Under the pieces are notes generated by a model that searched no databases, was not told the origin of the DNA, and worked only from the letters and a program-made list of their open reading frames with translations. Below, piece after piece: positions 44,501 to 53,162 of a DNA stretch of 64,000 nt. Each line of letters starts with the position of its first letter. Position 1 is the first letter of the stretch. The translations under genes were made by a program, and so were the position numbers. The stretch spans positions 124,001 to 188,000 of the forward strand of contig NZ_MVDD01000001.1 in the NCBI RefSeq assembly GCF_002843315.1, written 5' to 3'. Source of the DNA: Labilibaculum filiforme (GTDB lineage: Bacteria; Bacteroidota; Bacteroidia; Bacteroidales; Marinifilaceae).

Positions 44501-45184
44501 TTAAAGTTTCTGCCTCATATTTTCAGTTACCACATGACCATCGAAAAGTTGAATAATACGATGACTTCTATCGGCATCTGAAGGAGAGTGAGTTACCATT
44601 ACAATTGTGGTTCCCTCCTCATTCAATTGTGTTAACAAATTCATCACCTCTTCGCCATTGGCTGAATCTAAATTACCGGTTGGCTCATCTGCTAAAATTA
44701 ATTTTGGATTAGAAATTACAGCTCTTGCTATGGCAACCCTTTGTTGTTGTCCTCCAGATAATTGCTGAGGAAAATGCTTTGCTCTATGAGCAATATTCAT
44801 TCGTTCCAATGCTTCATTCACCCTTCTTTTTCGTTCGGCTCCAGATACTTTCAAATACAACAATGGTAGCTCTACGTTCTCAAAAACAGTTAACTCATCA
44901 ATTAAATTAAAACTCTGAAAAACAAAACCAATATTTTCTTTTCTTAAATTTGTTCTTTGTCGCTCGGTATATTTCTCTACCCGAAACCCATTAAAATGCA
45001 GCTCTCCTTCACTTGGATTATCAAGCAATCCAATGATATTGAGCAAGGTTGACTTCCCACATCCCGATGGTCCCATTATAGCAACAAATTCTCCCGTATT
45101 AATTTCCAGATTCACATTATTTAATGCCGTAGTTTCCACTTCATCGGTTCTGAAAATTTTAATTAAATTTTTCGTATTAATCAT
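44501..45184 (-). CDS. MacB/LolD-type ABC transporter ATPase
   Basis: This cytosolic ATPase powers the two FtsX-type permeases. All motifs are present: Walker A GPSGCGKSTLLNIIG (residues 39-53), Q-loop VFQSFNLI, signature LSGGQQQRVAIARA, Walker B LILADEPTGNLDS, and the H-loop MVTHSPSD. The length of 227 residues and motif spacing are those of the LolD/MacB/SalX class. It lies between the permease genes; ATG 45184 is 24 nt after the stop of the upstream permease. Confidence 0.95.
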   Translation of the reverse strand: MINTKNLIKIFRTDEVETTALNNVNLEINTGEFVAIMGPSGCGKSTLLNIIGLLDNPSEGELHFNGFRVEKYTERQRTNLRKENIGFVFQSFNLIDELTVFENVELPLLYLKVSGAERKRRVNEALERMNIAHRAKHFPQQLSGGQQQRVAIARAVISNPKLILADEPTGNLDSANGEEVMNLLTQLNEEGTTIVMVTHSPSDADRSHRIIQLFDGHVVTENMRQKL

Positions 45185-45208
45185 AGCTACTTCAATTTAA
45201 ACAAACAC

Positions 45209-47557
45209 CTATTCGTATTTTAGCACATGTGCCGGAGTTTTTAACGCTAATCTCCATATTTGCTGATAAACGGTAACAAAGGTTATCAATAAAGATACAA
45301 ACCCAGCTAAAATAAAAATTCCTATTCCAATATCTATTCGATATGCAAAACCTTTTAGCCACCACTCCATCACAAAATAAGAAAGAACCCAAGCAACAGC
45401 ATTGGAAAATAACACCCATTTAAAAAACTCTTTCAATAACAATTGAAATACTGTATCCATACTAGCTCCAAACACCTTCCGAAGCGCCATTTCGCGAGAT
45501 TTACGTTCGGTTACAAACGAAACCAAACCAAATAAACCTAAACATGAAATTACAAAAGCAATCAATGTGAACGAAACAAATATTTTACTCATTCTCGATT
45601 CAGCCGTATAAAAGTATTTAAAATCTTCCTCTAAAAACCGATAAGTAAAAGGAACATCGGGAACTGTAGTATCCCATACTGCTCTAATTTTATTTAGGGT
45701 AGGTTCCACATCTTCTCCAATTCGAATCCCAATATATTTAAATGTATCCGGATTTCGCATCATGATTAGTGGCTCCACTCCAACCTGCAGACTCCTAAAA
45801 TTAAAATCTTTTACAATACCAATCACCTCTCCAGAATAATTCCAAATTCGCAACGGTTCTCCAATGGTATTCACCATATTCATCTTTTCGGCAGCCGATT
45901 CGTTAATAATAAATTTCAAACTATCCTCGCCCTGCAACCTGGAAAATCCTCGCCCTTGAATTACATCCATCTCAAAGGTTTCAATAAAATCGTAATCCAC
46001 AAAAGACAATTGAAATAGAATATCTTCAGAATTTTCTGTTTTTCCAGGCCATCCCACATCCCAAGTTGAATTGGTAAAATTAACAGGCATTTGATTTGCT
46101 GCTGTTACCCAATAAATTCCAGGAATTTTAATGAGCTCCCTTTTTAGTTTCGGATAAATGACATTAAAATCATCCGACATCTCAATATATATCAAATCAT
46201 TACGATTATAACCAACATCCGATTGCTGCAAAAAATTAAGCTGTTGATAAATAATACCTGAACAAACAAACAGTGCTATCGACATACTAAATTGAATAAT
46301 CACTAACACTTTTCTTAGTAAGGCAGAATCTTTTCTTGAAACTCCACGAATAACTTGAATCGGTAAAAAAGAAGATAGAAATAAGGCCGGATAACTTCCT
46401 GATATAATTCCTGTTATAATCACAATACCCGAAACACTAAGTAAAAACTTTATGTTATTAATTCCCAAAGCTAAATTACGATCGGTAAGTTCACTAAAAA
46501 CAGGCAATAATAATTCTACCAACACAATAGCGATTCCCAAGGATATTAAGGCGAAAAAAATCGATTCTCCAAGAAACAATCCTACCAATCCATTTCGTTG
46601 AGCTCCTACTACTTTTCGAATAGCAACCTCTTTTGCTCGTCGCTCGGATCTGGCTGTTGCCAAATTCATATAATTAAAACACGCAATTAACAGAATTAAC
46701 ACTGCTATTATTAAAAACACTCTTACATACCAAATGGGACCAGCTTTATTTGCATTAATAGCATACAAATGATACTCCACAAAAGCCTGAAGAGCTAATT
46801 CCACATTCGAATTCGGAACCCTATCTTTAATATAAGTTTGTAGTTGCAACGCTAATTTATCCGAAGCCACTCCCTTTTCTACCTTTATAAAAGTATGGAA
46901 CGTATTTGCCTGCCAATCATTTAAATCGTAGTCCCATAACTTCTCAAAAAATTGAAATGGAAGAATAAAATCGAAACTTACCGATGAATTTGCTGGCGGA
47001 TTCTGAATTACCGAAACCACTTTACATCTAAACTTTGAATTTAATTCCACCATTCTTCCAATTGGATTCGATTCTCCAAACATTTTCTGGGCCAACTTTT
47101 CGGTAAGTACAATCGAATTTTCCTCTTGAAAAGGATGCTTCTTTTCCCCTTTTAGAATTGGGAAAGAAAAAATAGAAAAGAAATCATCATCAACAATTTT
47201 TCCACCATCTTCTACATAACTTTTATCTCCCACCGAAAGAACCAATTGTCCCAAGGTAGTAACTAATCTGGTAGCATATTTAATTTCCGGGAACGATTTT
47301 TTTATAGATTCTGCAAGCGGTGCCGGTGTTGAATAAACAGAAAAAACATCTCCATCGGCATAATTTTGGTTCTCATAAACACTATAAATATGATCGATTT
47401 CTTCATGAAATTTATCAAATCCTGTTTCATACTCTACCCAAATTAAAATAAGCAATGTGCAAGTAACACCCGTTGCCAATCCCATAATATTCATTAAAGA
47501 ATAAGCTTTTTGCCGATACAAACTTCGTAAAACAGTATTCAATAATATCTTTAACAT
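45209..47557 (-). CDS. FtsX/MacB-type ABC permease (first of two in operon)
   Basis: This 782-residue permease has the same arrangement as its operon partner: N-terminal helix NIMGLATGVTCTLLILIWV, periplasmic MacB-like domain with FPILKGEKKHPFQEENSIVL, FtsX block with NYMNLATARSERRAKEVAIR, a second periplasmic domain (VDYDFIETFEMDVIQGRGF), and a final FtsX block with FGLVSFVTERKSREMALRKV. The two permeases are clearly homologous but far from identical, so they may form a heterodimer on the single ATPase. The gene starts 4 nt after the adaptor's stop codon, indicating coupling. The substrate is unknown. Confidence 0.9.
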   Translation of the reverse strand: MLKILLNTVLRSLYRQKAYSLMNIMGLATGVTCTLLILIWVEYETGFDKFHEEIDHIYSVYENQNYADGDVFSVYSTPAPLAESIKKSFPEIKYATRLVTTLGQLVLSVGDKSYVEDGGKIVDDDFFSIFSFPILKGEKKHPFQEENSIVLTEKLAQKMFGESNPIGRMVELNSKFRCKVVSVIQNPPANSSVSFDFILPFQFFEKLWDYDLNDWQANTFHTFIKVEKGVASDKLALQLQTYIKDRVPNSNVELALQAFVEYHLYAINANKAGPIWYVRVFLIIAVLILLIACFNYMNLATARSERRAKEVAIRKVVGAQRNGLVGLFLGESIFFALISLGIAIVLVELLLPVFSELTDRNLALGINNIKFLLSVSGIVIITGIISGSYPALFLSSFLPIQVIRGVSRKDSALLRKVLVIIQFSMSIALFVCSGIIYQQLNFLQQSDVGYNRNDLIYIEMSDDFNVIYPKLKRELIKIPGIYWVTAANQMPVNFTNSTWDVGWPGKTENSEDILFQLSFVDYDFIETFEMDVIQGRGFSRLQGEDSLKFIINESAAEKMNMVNTIGEPLRIWNYSGEVIGIVKDFNFRSLQVGVEPLIMMRNPDTFKYIGIRIGEDVEPTLNKIRAVWDTTVPDVPFTYRFLEEDFKYFYTAESRMSKIFVSFTLIAFVISCLGLFGLVSFVTERKSREMALRKVFGASMDTVFQLLLKEFFKWVLFSNAVAWVLSYFVMEWWLKGFAYRIDIGIGIFILAGFVSLLITFVTVYQQIWRLALKTPAHVLKYE

Positions 47558-47561
47558 CCGT

Positions 47562-48812
47562 TTACTTTAATACCAATTTATTCACATCCCCGTAGGTTTC
47601 ATAACTATTTGTAACTACTTTTTCTCCCGCTTGTAATCCCTCCAACACCTCATAATACATCGGGTTCTGATTCCCTAATTTAATTGCTCGTTTTGTTGCA
47701 AATGCTCCACTAGCATCCATCACAAAAATCCATTGTCCACCCGTACTCTGAAAAAATCCTCCTCTTGGAATCAAAACAGCCTCGCGAGGTTCGCCCAATT
47801 CAATTTTCGTTCTAAATGTCTGTCCCGTTCTTATTCCAGGAGGCAGATCACCAACAAATTTCATATCAATTTCGAACTGACCAGCTCTTACTTCTGGATA
47901 AACTTTATACACCATTAAATTATAATCCACACCGCTAAAACTAAATTTAGCATTCAATCCCTTACTTAATCGTACAATATAAAGCTCATCAACCATCGCA
48001 TTTATTTTGTAATTATCCAGCACATTCACCTGTCCTAAACGTTGCCCTCTCGACTTCGACTCTCCTAACTCTACATTTAAGGATCCCAATTGACCATCAA
48101 CAGGAGCTTTAACATTTAAATTTCGGAGCTTTGCCCGAACCAGTTCCAAATTATTTTCCATATTTTTTAAATTGGCTTCTAATCTCTGAATCTGAATGGA
48201 ACGGGAAAGTGAATCGGTTCTTTGTCTTTCCAAAAGCAAATCCCTGGTTTTTTGAAAGTAGTTATAATTATCGCTCGACTCCTCAAACTCTTCCCGGGAA
48301 ATCAAATCCTTTTCGAAGAAAATTTTGTTTCGTCGATAAGCTCTTTTACTCTTTGCTAAATCTAAATCGATATCCAATAAACTTCTCTTTATATTCAATC
48401 GATCCTGCTCCATACTCAATCGAGTATCTCTTAATCTATTTACTTGTTCGGTAAAACTCGCTTCCGAATTTAAAATTTGTAGGTTCAACTCCGAATTACT
48501 CAATCGAAGAATCACATCTCCCTTTTTCACCATACTTCCCTCTTCCAGCAACACCTCCTCTACACGTCCTCCTTCAATGGCATCCAAATAAACAGTTGTA
48601 ATTGGATTCACGGTTCCTGTTCTTGCAATGTATTCCTGAAAATAATCGGATTTCACATCGGCGATAATAATTTTCTCTCTATCTACCTTCAACTGGGATC
48701 CTGATTCTCCTAAAAATGCAGTGTACAACACAACAACACCCAATATGGCTCCTGCTAAAAACCAATTCTTCTTTATGAGATACCATGATTTTTTTTCAAT
48801 AATTCTATCCAT
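47562..48812 (-). CDS. HlyD/MacA-type periplasmic adaptor
   Basis: This membrane-fusion protein links the inner-membrane exporter to an outer-membrane channel. It has one N-terminal membrane helix (FLAGAILGVVVLYTAFLG, about residues 17-34), the biotinyl-lipoyl half motif GGRVEEVLLEEGSMVKKGDV, a long alpha-helical hairpin (about 105-225) with coiled-coil character, the second lipoyl half near LRNLNVKAPVDGQLGSLN, and beta-barrel and membrane-proximal domains. The length of 416 residues is normal. It is the first gene of the export operon. No outer-membrane TolC-like gene is included, so a channel must come from elsewhere. A weak sigma-54-like element is noted upstream at about 48860-48874. Confidence 0.92.
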   Translation of the reverse strand: MDRIIEKKSWYLIKKNWFLAGAILGVVVLYTAFLGESGSQLKVDREKIIIADVKSDYFQEYIARTGTVNPITTVYLDAIEGGRVEEVLLEEGSMVKKGDVILRLSNSELNLQILNSEASFTEQVNRLRDTRLSMEQDRLNIKRSLLDIDLDLAKSKRAYRRNKIFFEKDLISREEFEESSDNYNYFQKTRDLLLERQRTDSLSRSIQIQRLEANLKNMENNLELVRAKLRNLNVKAPVDGQLGSLNVELGESKSRGQRLGQVNVLDNYKINAMVDELYIVRLSKGLNAKFSFSGVDYNLMVYKVYPEVRAGQFEIDMKFVGDLPPGIRTGQTFRTKIELGEPREAVLIPRGGFFQSTGGQWIFVMDASGAFATKRAIKLGNQNPMYYEVLEGLQAGEKVVTNSYETYGDVNKLVLK

Positions 48813-49061
48813 ATACCATTCGCCTTTTTTAATCCTTTTTCAAACACAAGAACAACATTACCACTTTCATGCCAAAATACTTTTAACATTGATTAACAAC
48901 TTTTTAAAAAAGTCAAACTTACTGATTTTCATACAACTGTGAACGAAAACAATACAAAGACTGTACGCATACGAACATTTTTCTTTTAATTTCAATTTTT
49001 TAATGATAACTTGAATTTTGAAATAAGCATAAAAGCCCGAAACATCAAATTAATTTATATT

Positions 49062-50441
49062 ATGGCTGATCAAAAAACCGGAAAAATACTAGCAATTGAT
49101 GATAATGAAGACATATTGTTTTCATTAAAACTGCTTCTTAAACAACATGTAGAATTAATTCACACAGAATCGGATCCGGAAATGATTCCAAAACTCATGA
49201 AACAGGATCAGTACGATGTCGTGCTTCTTGACATGAATTTTACAAAAGATGCTATCAGCGGTCAGGAAGGATATCATTGGCTAAATAAAATATTAGAAAT
49301 TGATTCCCAAGCTGTTGTCTTATTCATTACAGCATATGGTGATATCGAAAAATCTGTAAAAGCAATTAAAGCAGGTGCTACCGATTTTATATTAAAACCT
49401 TGGCAAAACGAAAAACTGCTTGCAACCATTTCATCTGCAATAAAACTACGCAGGTCGAAAAATGAAGTCAAAGAATTAAAAACAAAACAAAAAGAACTTA
49501 ATGCAGTTCTTGATCAACCCTTTAACGACTTTATTGGCACGTCACCAGAAATGCAACAAGTATTCACCACAATCACGAAAGTGGCAATTACCGATGCCAA
49601 TGTATTGATTCTTGGAGAAAATGGGACTGGCAAAGAACTAGTTGCCAGGGCATTACATCGAAATTCAGCTCGAAAAGATGAAGTGTTTATTAGTGTCGAT
49701 CTTGGTTCTATTAATGAAAATTTATTTGAAAGCGAACTATTTGGACACGTAAAAGGGGCATTTACAGATGCACGTGCCGATCGTCCGGGCCGATTCGAAA
49801 TAGCCTCTGGAAGCACTCTATTTCTAGATGAAATAGGAAACTTAAGTTTACCCATGCAAGCCAAACTATTAACCGTTTTAGAACGAAGAGAAGTAATTCG
49901 AGTGGGATCCAACAAACCAATCCCTATCGATATTCGCTTAATTTGTGCCACCAACATGCAACTAAAACAAATGGCATCCGAAGACAGATATCGTCAGGAT
50001 CTTCTTTACCGAATCAATACGGTTGAAATAAATCTTCCGGCTTTAAGAGAACGCTACGAGGACATCCCTCTGCTCTCCAATCATTTTCTCGATATCTATT
50101 CTAAAAAATATAAAAAAAGCATTAATCCACTCTCTAAAGCATGCCTGAACAAGCTATACGATTACAGTTGGCCAGGAAATGTAAGAGAACTTCAACATTT
50201 AATGGAGCGCGCTATAATTATGGCAGACGACAGAAATCTTGATCCATCGGATTTTCAGGTAAGCATTGAACGAAATGGACAGGATGATGTTGAATTCGAC
50301 TCCTATAACTTAGAAGAGGTTGAAAAGAATATCATACAAAAAGTATTGAAAACAAATAAGGGTAATATATCTAAAGCCGCCGGAGAATTAGGGCTTACGC
50401 GAACATCTCTTTATCGAAGACTAGAAAAATATGGTTTATAA
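49062..50441 (+). CDS. Sigma-54-dependent response regulator (NtrC family)
   Basis: An N-terminal receiver (ILAIDDNEDILFSLKLLLK; phosphoacceptor Asp in VVLLDMNF, about residue 56) is followed by an AAA+ domain and a Fis-type HTH (NISKAAGELGLTRTSLYRRL). The AAA+ domain has Walker A GENGTGKE (about 184) and Walker B TLFLDEIGNL. The sigma-54 contact loop reads GAFTDA instead of the canonical GAFTGA. The frame reaches back to a TTG at 49011, but ATG 49062 (MADQKTGKILAIDD) is the natural start; 459 residues. It overlaps its kinase by 11 nt and is divergent from the export operon, which it probably activates. Confidence 0.94.
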   Translation: MADQKTGKILAIDDNEDILFSLKLLLKQHVELIHTESDPEMIPKLMKQDQYDVVLLDMNFTKDAISGQEGYHWLNKILEIDSQAVVLFITAYGDIEKSVKAIKAGATDFILKPWQNEKLLATISSAIKLRRSKNEVKELKTKQKELNAVLDQPFNDFIGTSPEMQQVFTTITKVAITDANVLILGENGTGKELVARALHRNSARKDEVFISVDLGSINENLFESELFGHVKGAFTDARADRPGRFEIASGSTLFLDEIGNLSLPMQAKLLTVLERREVIRVGSNKPIPIDIRLICATNMQLKQMASEDRYRQDLLYRINTVEINLPALRERYEDIPLLSNHFLDIYSKKYKKSINPLSKACLNKLYDYSWPGNVRELQHLMERAIIMADDRNLDPSDFQVSIERNGQDDVEFDSYNLEEVEKNIIQKVLKTNKGNISKAAGELGLTRTSLYRRLEKYGL

Positions 50442-51789
50442 AAGCTTTCGAATTAATTTTATAATAAGAATTATCGTGCTCTCAGCCACGATATTCTTAC
50501 TATTTTACTTGCTTGCAAAAAAAAGTCTTTACTTTACTGCAAGTCTCACTTTCCTTGCAATTGTTTATCAAATTTATGAAATTATTAAATACGTTGAAAA
50601 AACCAATCGCCTACTTAAAAATTTCCTTGAATCGATTCGATATTCTGATTTTACGCGAAATTTTCAGGTGCAAGGTTTGGGAAGTTCCTTTGATAAATTA
50701 CAGGAATCTTTTAATGCCGTAATAACTGATTTTCAGAAAATACGAGCCGAAAAAGAAGAACACTATTTCTATCTACAAACTGTAATTCAACACATTGGAA
50801 TTAGTTTAATTGCATTTCACCGCGATGGAAAAGTTGAAATGATTAACAATGCTTCCAAAAAACTTTTTCAGGTAAGCAGCCTAAAACAAATACAAGACCT
50901 AAGTCGTTTCAGCGAGGAGCTTGTAACTTGCTTATTAAGTCTTAAACATGGAGAAAATACTCTGGTTAAAGTAATTGATAACGAAGATATTCTAAAACTC
51001 GCCATTTACGCCACCGAGTTTAAAATTAATAACCGGCAGGTTATCCTCGTTTCTATAAAAAATATCCAATACGAACTGGAAGAACAGGAAATTGAATCGT
51101 GGCAAAAACTTATTCGTGTGCTTACGCATGAAATTATGAATTCAATCACACCAATCTCCTCTTTATCGACAACTTTAACTACAATTCTTGACAACTTTGG
51201 GGAGAACAACACCAATAAATTTCAAGATGAAGATTTGGAGACTCTAAACGAGGTAAAGCTAGCACTTGAAACAATTCACAAACGAAGCTCGGGACTTCTT
51301 CATTTTGTTGACACCTATCGAAACCTAACCAAAATACCAAAACCAAATTTTGGCATTTTCCAGGTACAAAAACTCTTCAACAACATTCATCGTTTAATGG
51401 AGGAGGAAATAAAAAGAAAAGGAATTAGGTGTGAAATTAGTATCAATCCAGAAAGTCTCGAACTTTTTGCCGACGAACAGCTTTTGGAACAAGTTCTAAT
51501 CAATTTAATTAAAAACTCTATACACGCATTGGAACACACAGAGCATCCAGAAATTGAACTAAAAGCATTTATGAATAAAAGAGGTCGCATCTCTATTCAA
51601 ATTAGCGATAATGGCCAAGGAATTATAAAAGAGGTGCTTGATAAAGTATTTATTCCTTTTTTCACAACCAAGCCAAAAGGTTCGGGAATTGGACTTAGCC
51701 TTTCGAAACAGATATTACGATTGCACGGAGGAACCATTACAGCACAGTCAATTCCAAACGAAAAAACCAGTTTCACACTTACATTTTAA
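50431..51789 (+). CDS. Membrane sensor histidine kinase, partner of the sigma-54 regulator
   Basis: Two adjacent membrane helices lie at residues 10-50 with almost no periplasmic loop, so it probably senses membrane or cytosolic signals. A HAMP/PAS-like region (EEHYFYLQTVIQHIGISLIAF with IAFHRDGKVEMINNASKKLF) follows, then the kinase core. The phosphoacceptor His is in VLTHEIMNSITPI (about 233). HATPase_c has NLIKNSIHAL, ISDNGQGI and GSGIGLSLSKQI. The NtrY-like arrangement is common next to NtrC-type regulators in Bacteroidota. The start overlaps the regulator by 11 nt (ATGGTTTATAA), so the two are translationally coupled. Confidence 0.93.
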   Translation: MVYKSFRINFIIRIIVLSATIFLLFYLLAKKSLYFTASLTFLAIVYQIYEIIKYVEKTNRLLKNFLESIRYSDFTRNFQVQGLGSSFDKLQESFNAVITDFQKIRAEKEEHYFYLQTVIQHIGISLIAFHRDGKVEMINNASKKLFQVSSLKQIQDLSRFSEELVTCLLSLKHGENTLVKVIDNEDILKLAIYATEFKINNRQVILVSIKNIQYELEEQEIESWQKLIRVLTHEIMNSITPISSLSTTLTTILDNFGENNTNKFQDEDLETLNEVKLALETIHKRSSGLLHFVDTYRNLTKIPKPNFGIFQVQKLFNNIHRLMEEEIKRKGIRCEISINPESLELFADEQLLEQVLINLIKNSIHALEHTEHPEIELKAFMNKRGRISIQISDNGQGIIKEVLDKVFIPFFTTKPKGSGIGLSLSKQILRLHGGTITAQSIPNEKTSFTLTF

Positions 51790-51886
51790 CATGATTTAAC
51801 ACGCTAATAATTTTAAATTAACAATTTCTTTCGCTAAATTTAGAAGGCAAATCAGTTTCTAAACTTTAATTAAAACTTAAAAGCAT

Positions 51887-52135
51887 ATGACTAAAACAAT
51901 CACATTCAATGAGTTAAGAGAGATTAAAGATCGATTGCCAGAGGGAAGCATGCGAAGGATTGCAAAAGATTTACAATTAGAAGTAGAAACCGTCAGAAAT
52001 TATTTTGGGGGAACAAATTTTGATCGAGGTGAGATTACTGGGATTCATGTAGAACAAGGTCCCGATGGAGGTGTTGTAGAACTAGATGATACAACTATTT
52101 TAGAACATGCCATTAATCTTTTAGAAAAGCCTTAA
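51887..52135 (+). CDS. Small HTH-like protein of unknown function
   Basis: This 82-residue protein has an N-terminal helix-turn-helix-like part, LREIKDRLPEGSMRRIAKDL and VETVRNYFGG (residues 9-42), where RRIAKDLQLEVETVRNYF has the spacing of a recognition helix pair. A short beta-rich part follows (EITGIHVEQGPDGGVVELDD), then a C-terminal helix. It may bind DNA, although no family name is certain. It lies between the kinase gene and a terminator, about 100 nt from the kinase stop, and is convergent with rex. Good codon use and conserved-looking composition support a real gene. Confidence 0.7.
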   Translation: MTKTITFNELREIKDRLPEGSMRRIAKDLQLEVETVRNYFGGTNFDRGEITGIHVEQGPDGGVVELDDTTILEHAINLLEKP

Positions 52136-52160
52136 TTAAATTAACACATTAATAAATAAA

Positions 52161-52196
52161 AAACAGGGCTATTGAAATAATTCAACAGCCCTGTTT
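52161..52196. terminator. Bidirectional terminator between the small HTH gene and rex
   Basis: A 10-bp stem AAACAGGGCT / AGCCCTGTTT, extended by an inner TTGAA/TTCAA pair, has T runs on both strands. Confidence 0.88.
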
Positions 52197-52218
52197 TTTA
52201 TCCATTAAATACAATCAC

Positions 52219-52875
52219 TTAACGAGTCTCTTTTCTATCATTATGCAATTTATTAAAAATAATTGCCAGATTAGAATATAGGGTTGTATTTTGAACAATA
52301 ATATCATCGGGCACTTTTATTCGTGCAGGAGTGAAATTCCATATGGCTTTAATTCCCCATGCCACCATCAAATCAGCAACAGTCTGTGCATTTTCTGCGG
52401 GCACGGTAATAATCCCCATTATCACATTCATTTCTTGCGACAAATCACGAAATTGATCGATATGAAAAACTTCAATATCATTAATTTTTTTCCCAATAGT
52501 AGAAGAATTAACATCAAAGGCAGCAACGATATTTAAACCAAAATGCGATAAACCACTATCGTGTAATAATGCAGAACCCAAAGATCCGGCTCCCACAAGA
52601 AAAGCATTATCCATCACCGTAAATCCAAGGAATTCCGATAGAACTTCTACTAATGCTTTTACTTCGTAACCTACTCTTGTTTTTCCAACGATAGCTGTAT
52701 AGGATAAATCTTTTGTGACCTGTGTAGGGTCTATATTCATATAGTTTGCAATCTGAGTAGACGATACAAACTGTTGCCCCTTTCTTAATAAGCCTTCAGC
52801 AAATGCCAAATACGACGGCATACGCCTGATAGTTGGCTCAGGAACCACCTGAATTTTCTTTGAACTTTGAACCAT
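52219..52875 (-). CDS. rex: Redox-sensing transcriptional repressor Rex
   Basis: Rex represses fermentation, hydrogen and respiratory genes when NAD+/NADH is high and leaves DNA when NADH binds. The N-terminal winged helix (TIRRMPSYLAFAEGLLRKGQ then SSTQIANYMNIDPTQVTKDL, with TQVTKDLSY as recognition helix) covers about residues 15-75. The Rossmann domain opens with VGAGSLGSALLHDSGL and continues with IVAAFDVNSSTIGKK and ITVPAENAQTVADLM. The length of 218 residues is normal. A -7 element (TATTTTTG) lies 28 nt upstream. The [FeFe]-hydrogenase elsewhere in this window is a plausible target, although I did not find a clear Rex box there. Confidence 0.95.
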   Translation of the reverse strand: MVQSSKKIQVVPEPTIRRMPSYLAFAEGLLRKGQQFVSSTQIANYMNIDPTQVTKDLSYTAIVGKTRVGYEVKALVEVLSEFLGFTVMDNAFLVGAGSLGSALLHDSGLSHFGLNIVAAFDVNSSTIGKKINDIEVFHIDQFRDLSQEMNVIMGIITVPAENAQTVADLMVAWGIKAIWNFTPARIKVPDDIIVQNTTLYSNLAIIFNKLHNDRKETR

Positions 52876-52903
52876 AATTTTTTACTTACACCTTAAATGA
52901 AAA

Positions 52904-52911
52904 CAAAAATA
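52904..52911 (-). promoter_or_regulatory. -7 element (TATTTTTG) of rex
   Basis: An exact TAnnTTTG match on the minus strand, 28 nt upstream of the rex start. No -33 TTG at standard spacing. Confidence 0.45.
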
Positions 52912-53028
52912 ACCAAGTTTTCATTAAAGAAAAATTCCTTTAATGATTATTTTGTTATACAAATCTAATTTTTAAATAAATGGCGCTGGGGACACTGCAA
53001 AGAATAGTATAATAATTCTTTATAAATG

Positions 53029-53103
53029 TGGGCGATATAGGATTCGAACCTATGACCCCTTGGGTGTAAACCAAGTGCTCTGAACCAACTGAGCTAATCG
53101 CCC
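53029..53103 (-). tRNA. tRNA-Val (anticodon TAC)
   Basis: The minus strand gives a full cloverleaf: acceptor GGGCGAT paired with ATCGCCC, D arm GCTCAGTTGGTTCAGAGC, anticodon stem CTTGG/CCAAG around loop TTTACAC (anticodon TAC), T arm with GGTTCGAATCC, and discriminator A. The 3' CCA is not encoded. A promoter lies directly upstream at 53114-53144. Confidence 0.96.
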
Positions 53104-53113
53104 TTAAAGCTTG

Positions 53114-53144
53114 CAAAGCTAAACAGAAAAAATAAGCACAGCAA
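53114..53144 (-). promoter_or_regulatory. tRNA-Val promoter (-33 TTG, -7 TAGCTTTG)
   Basis: TAGCTTTG (53114-53121) and TTG (53142-53144) on the minus strand are 20 nt apart; the -7 element ends 10 nt before the mature tRNA 5' end. Confidence 0.7.
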
Positions 53145-53162
53145 TAAAAATCGCAGTTTTGT

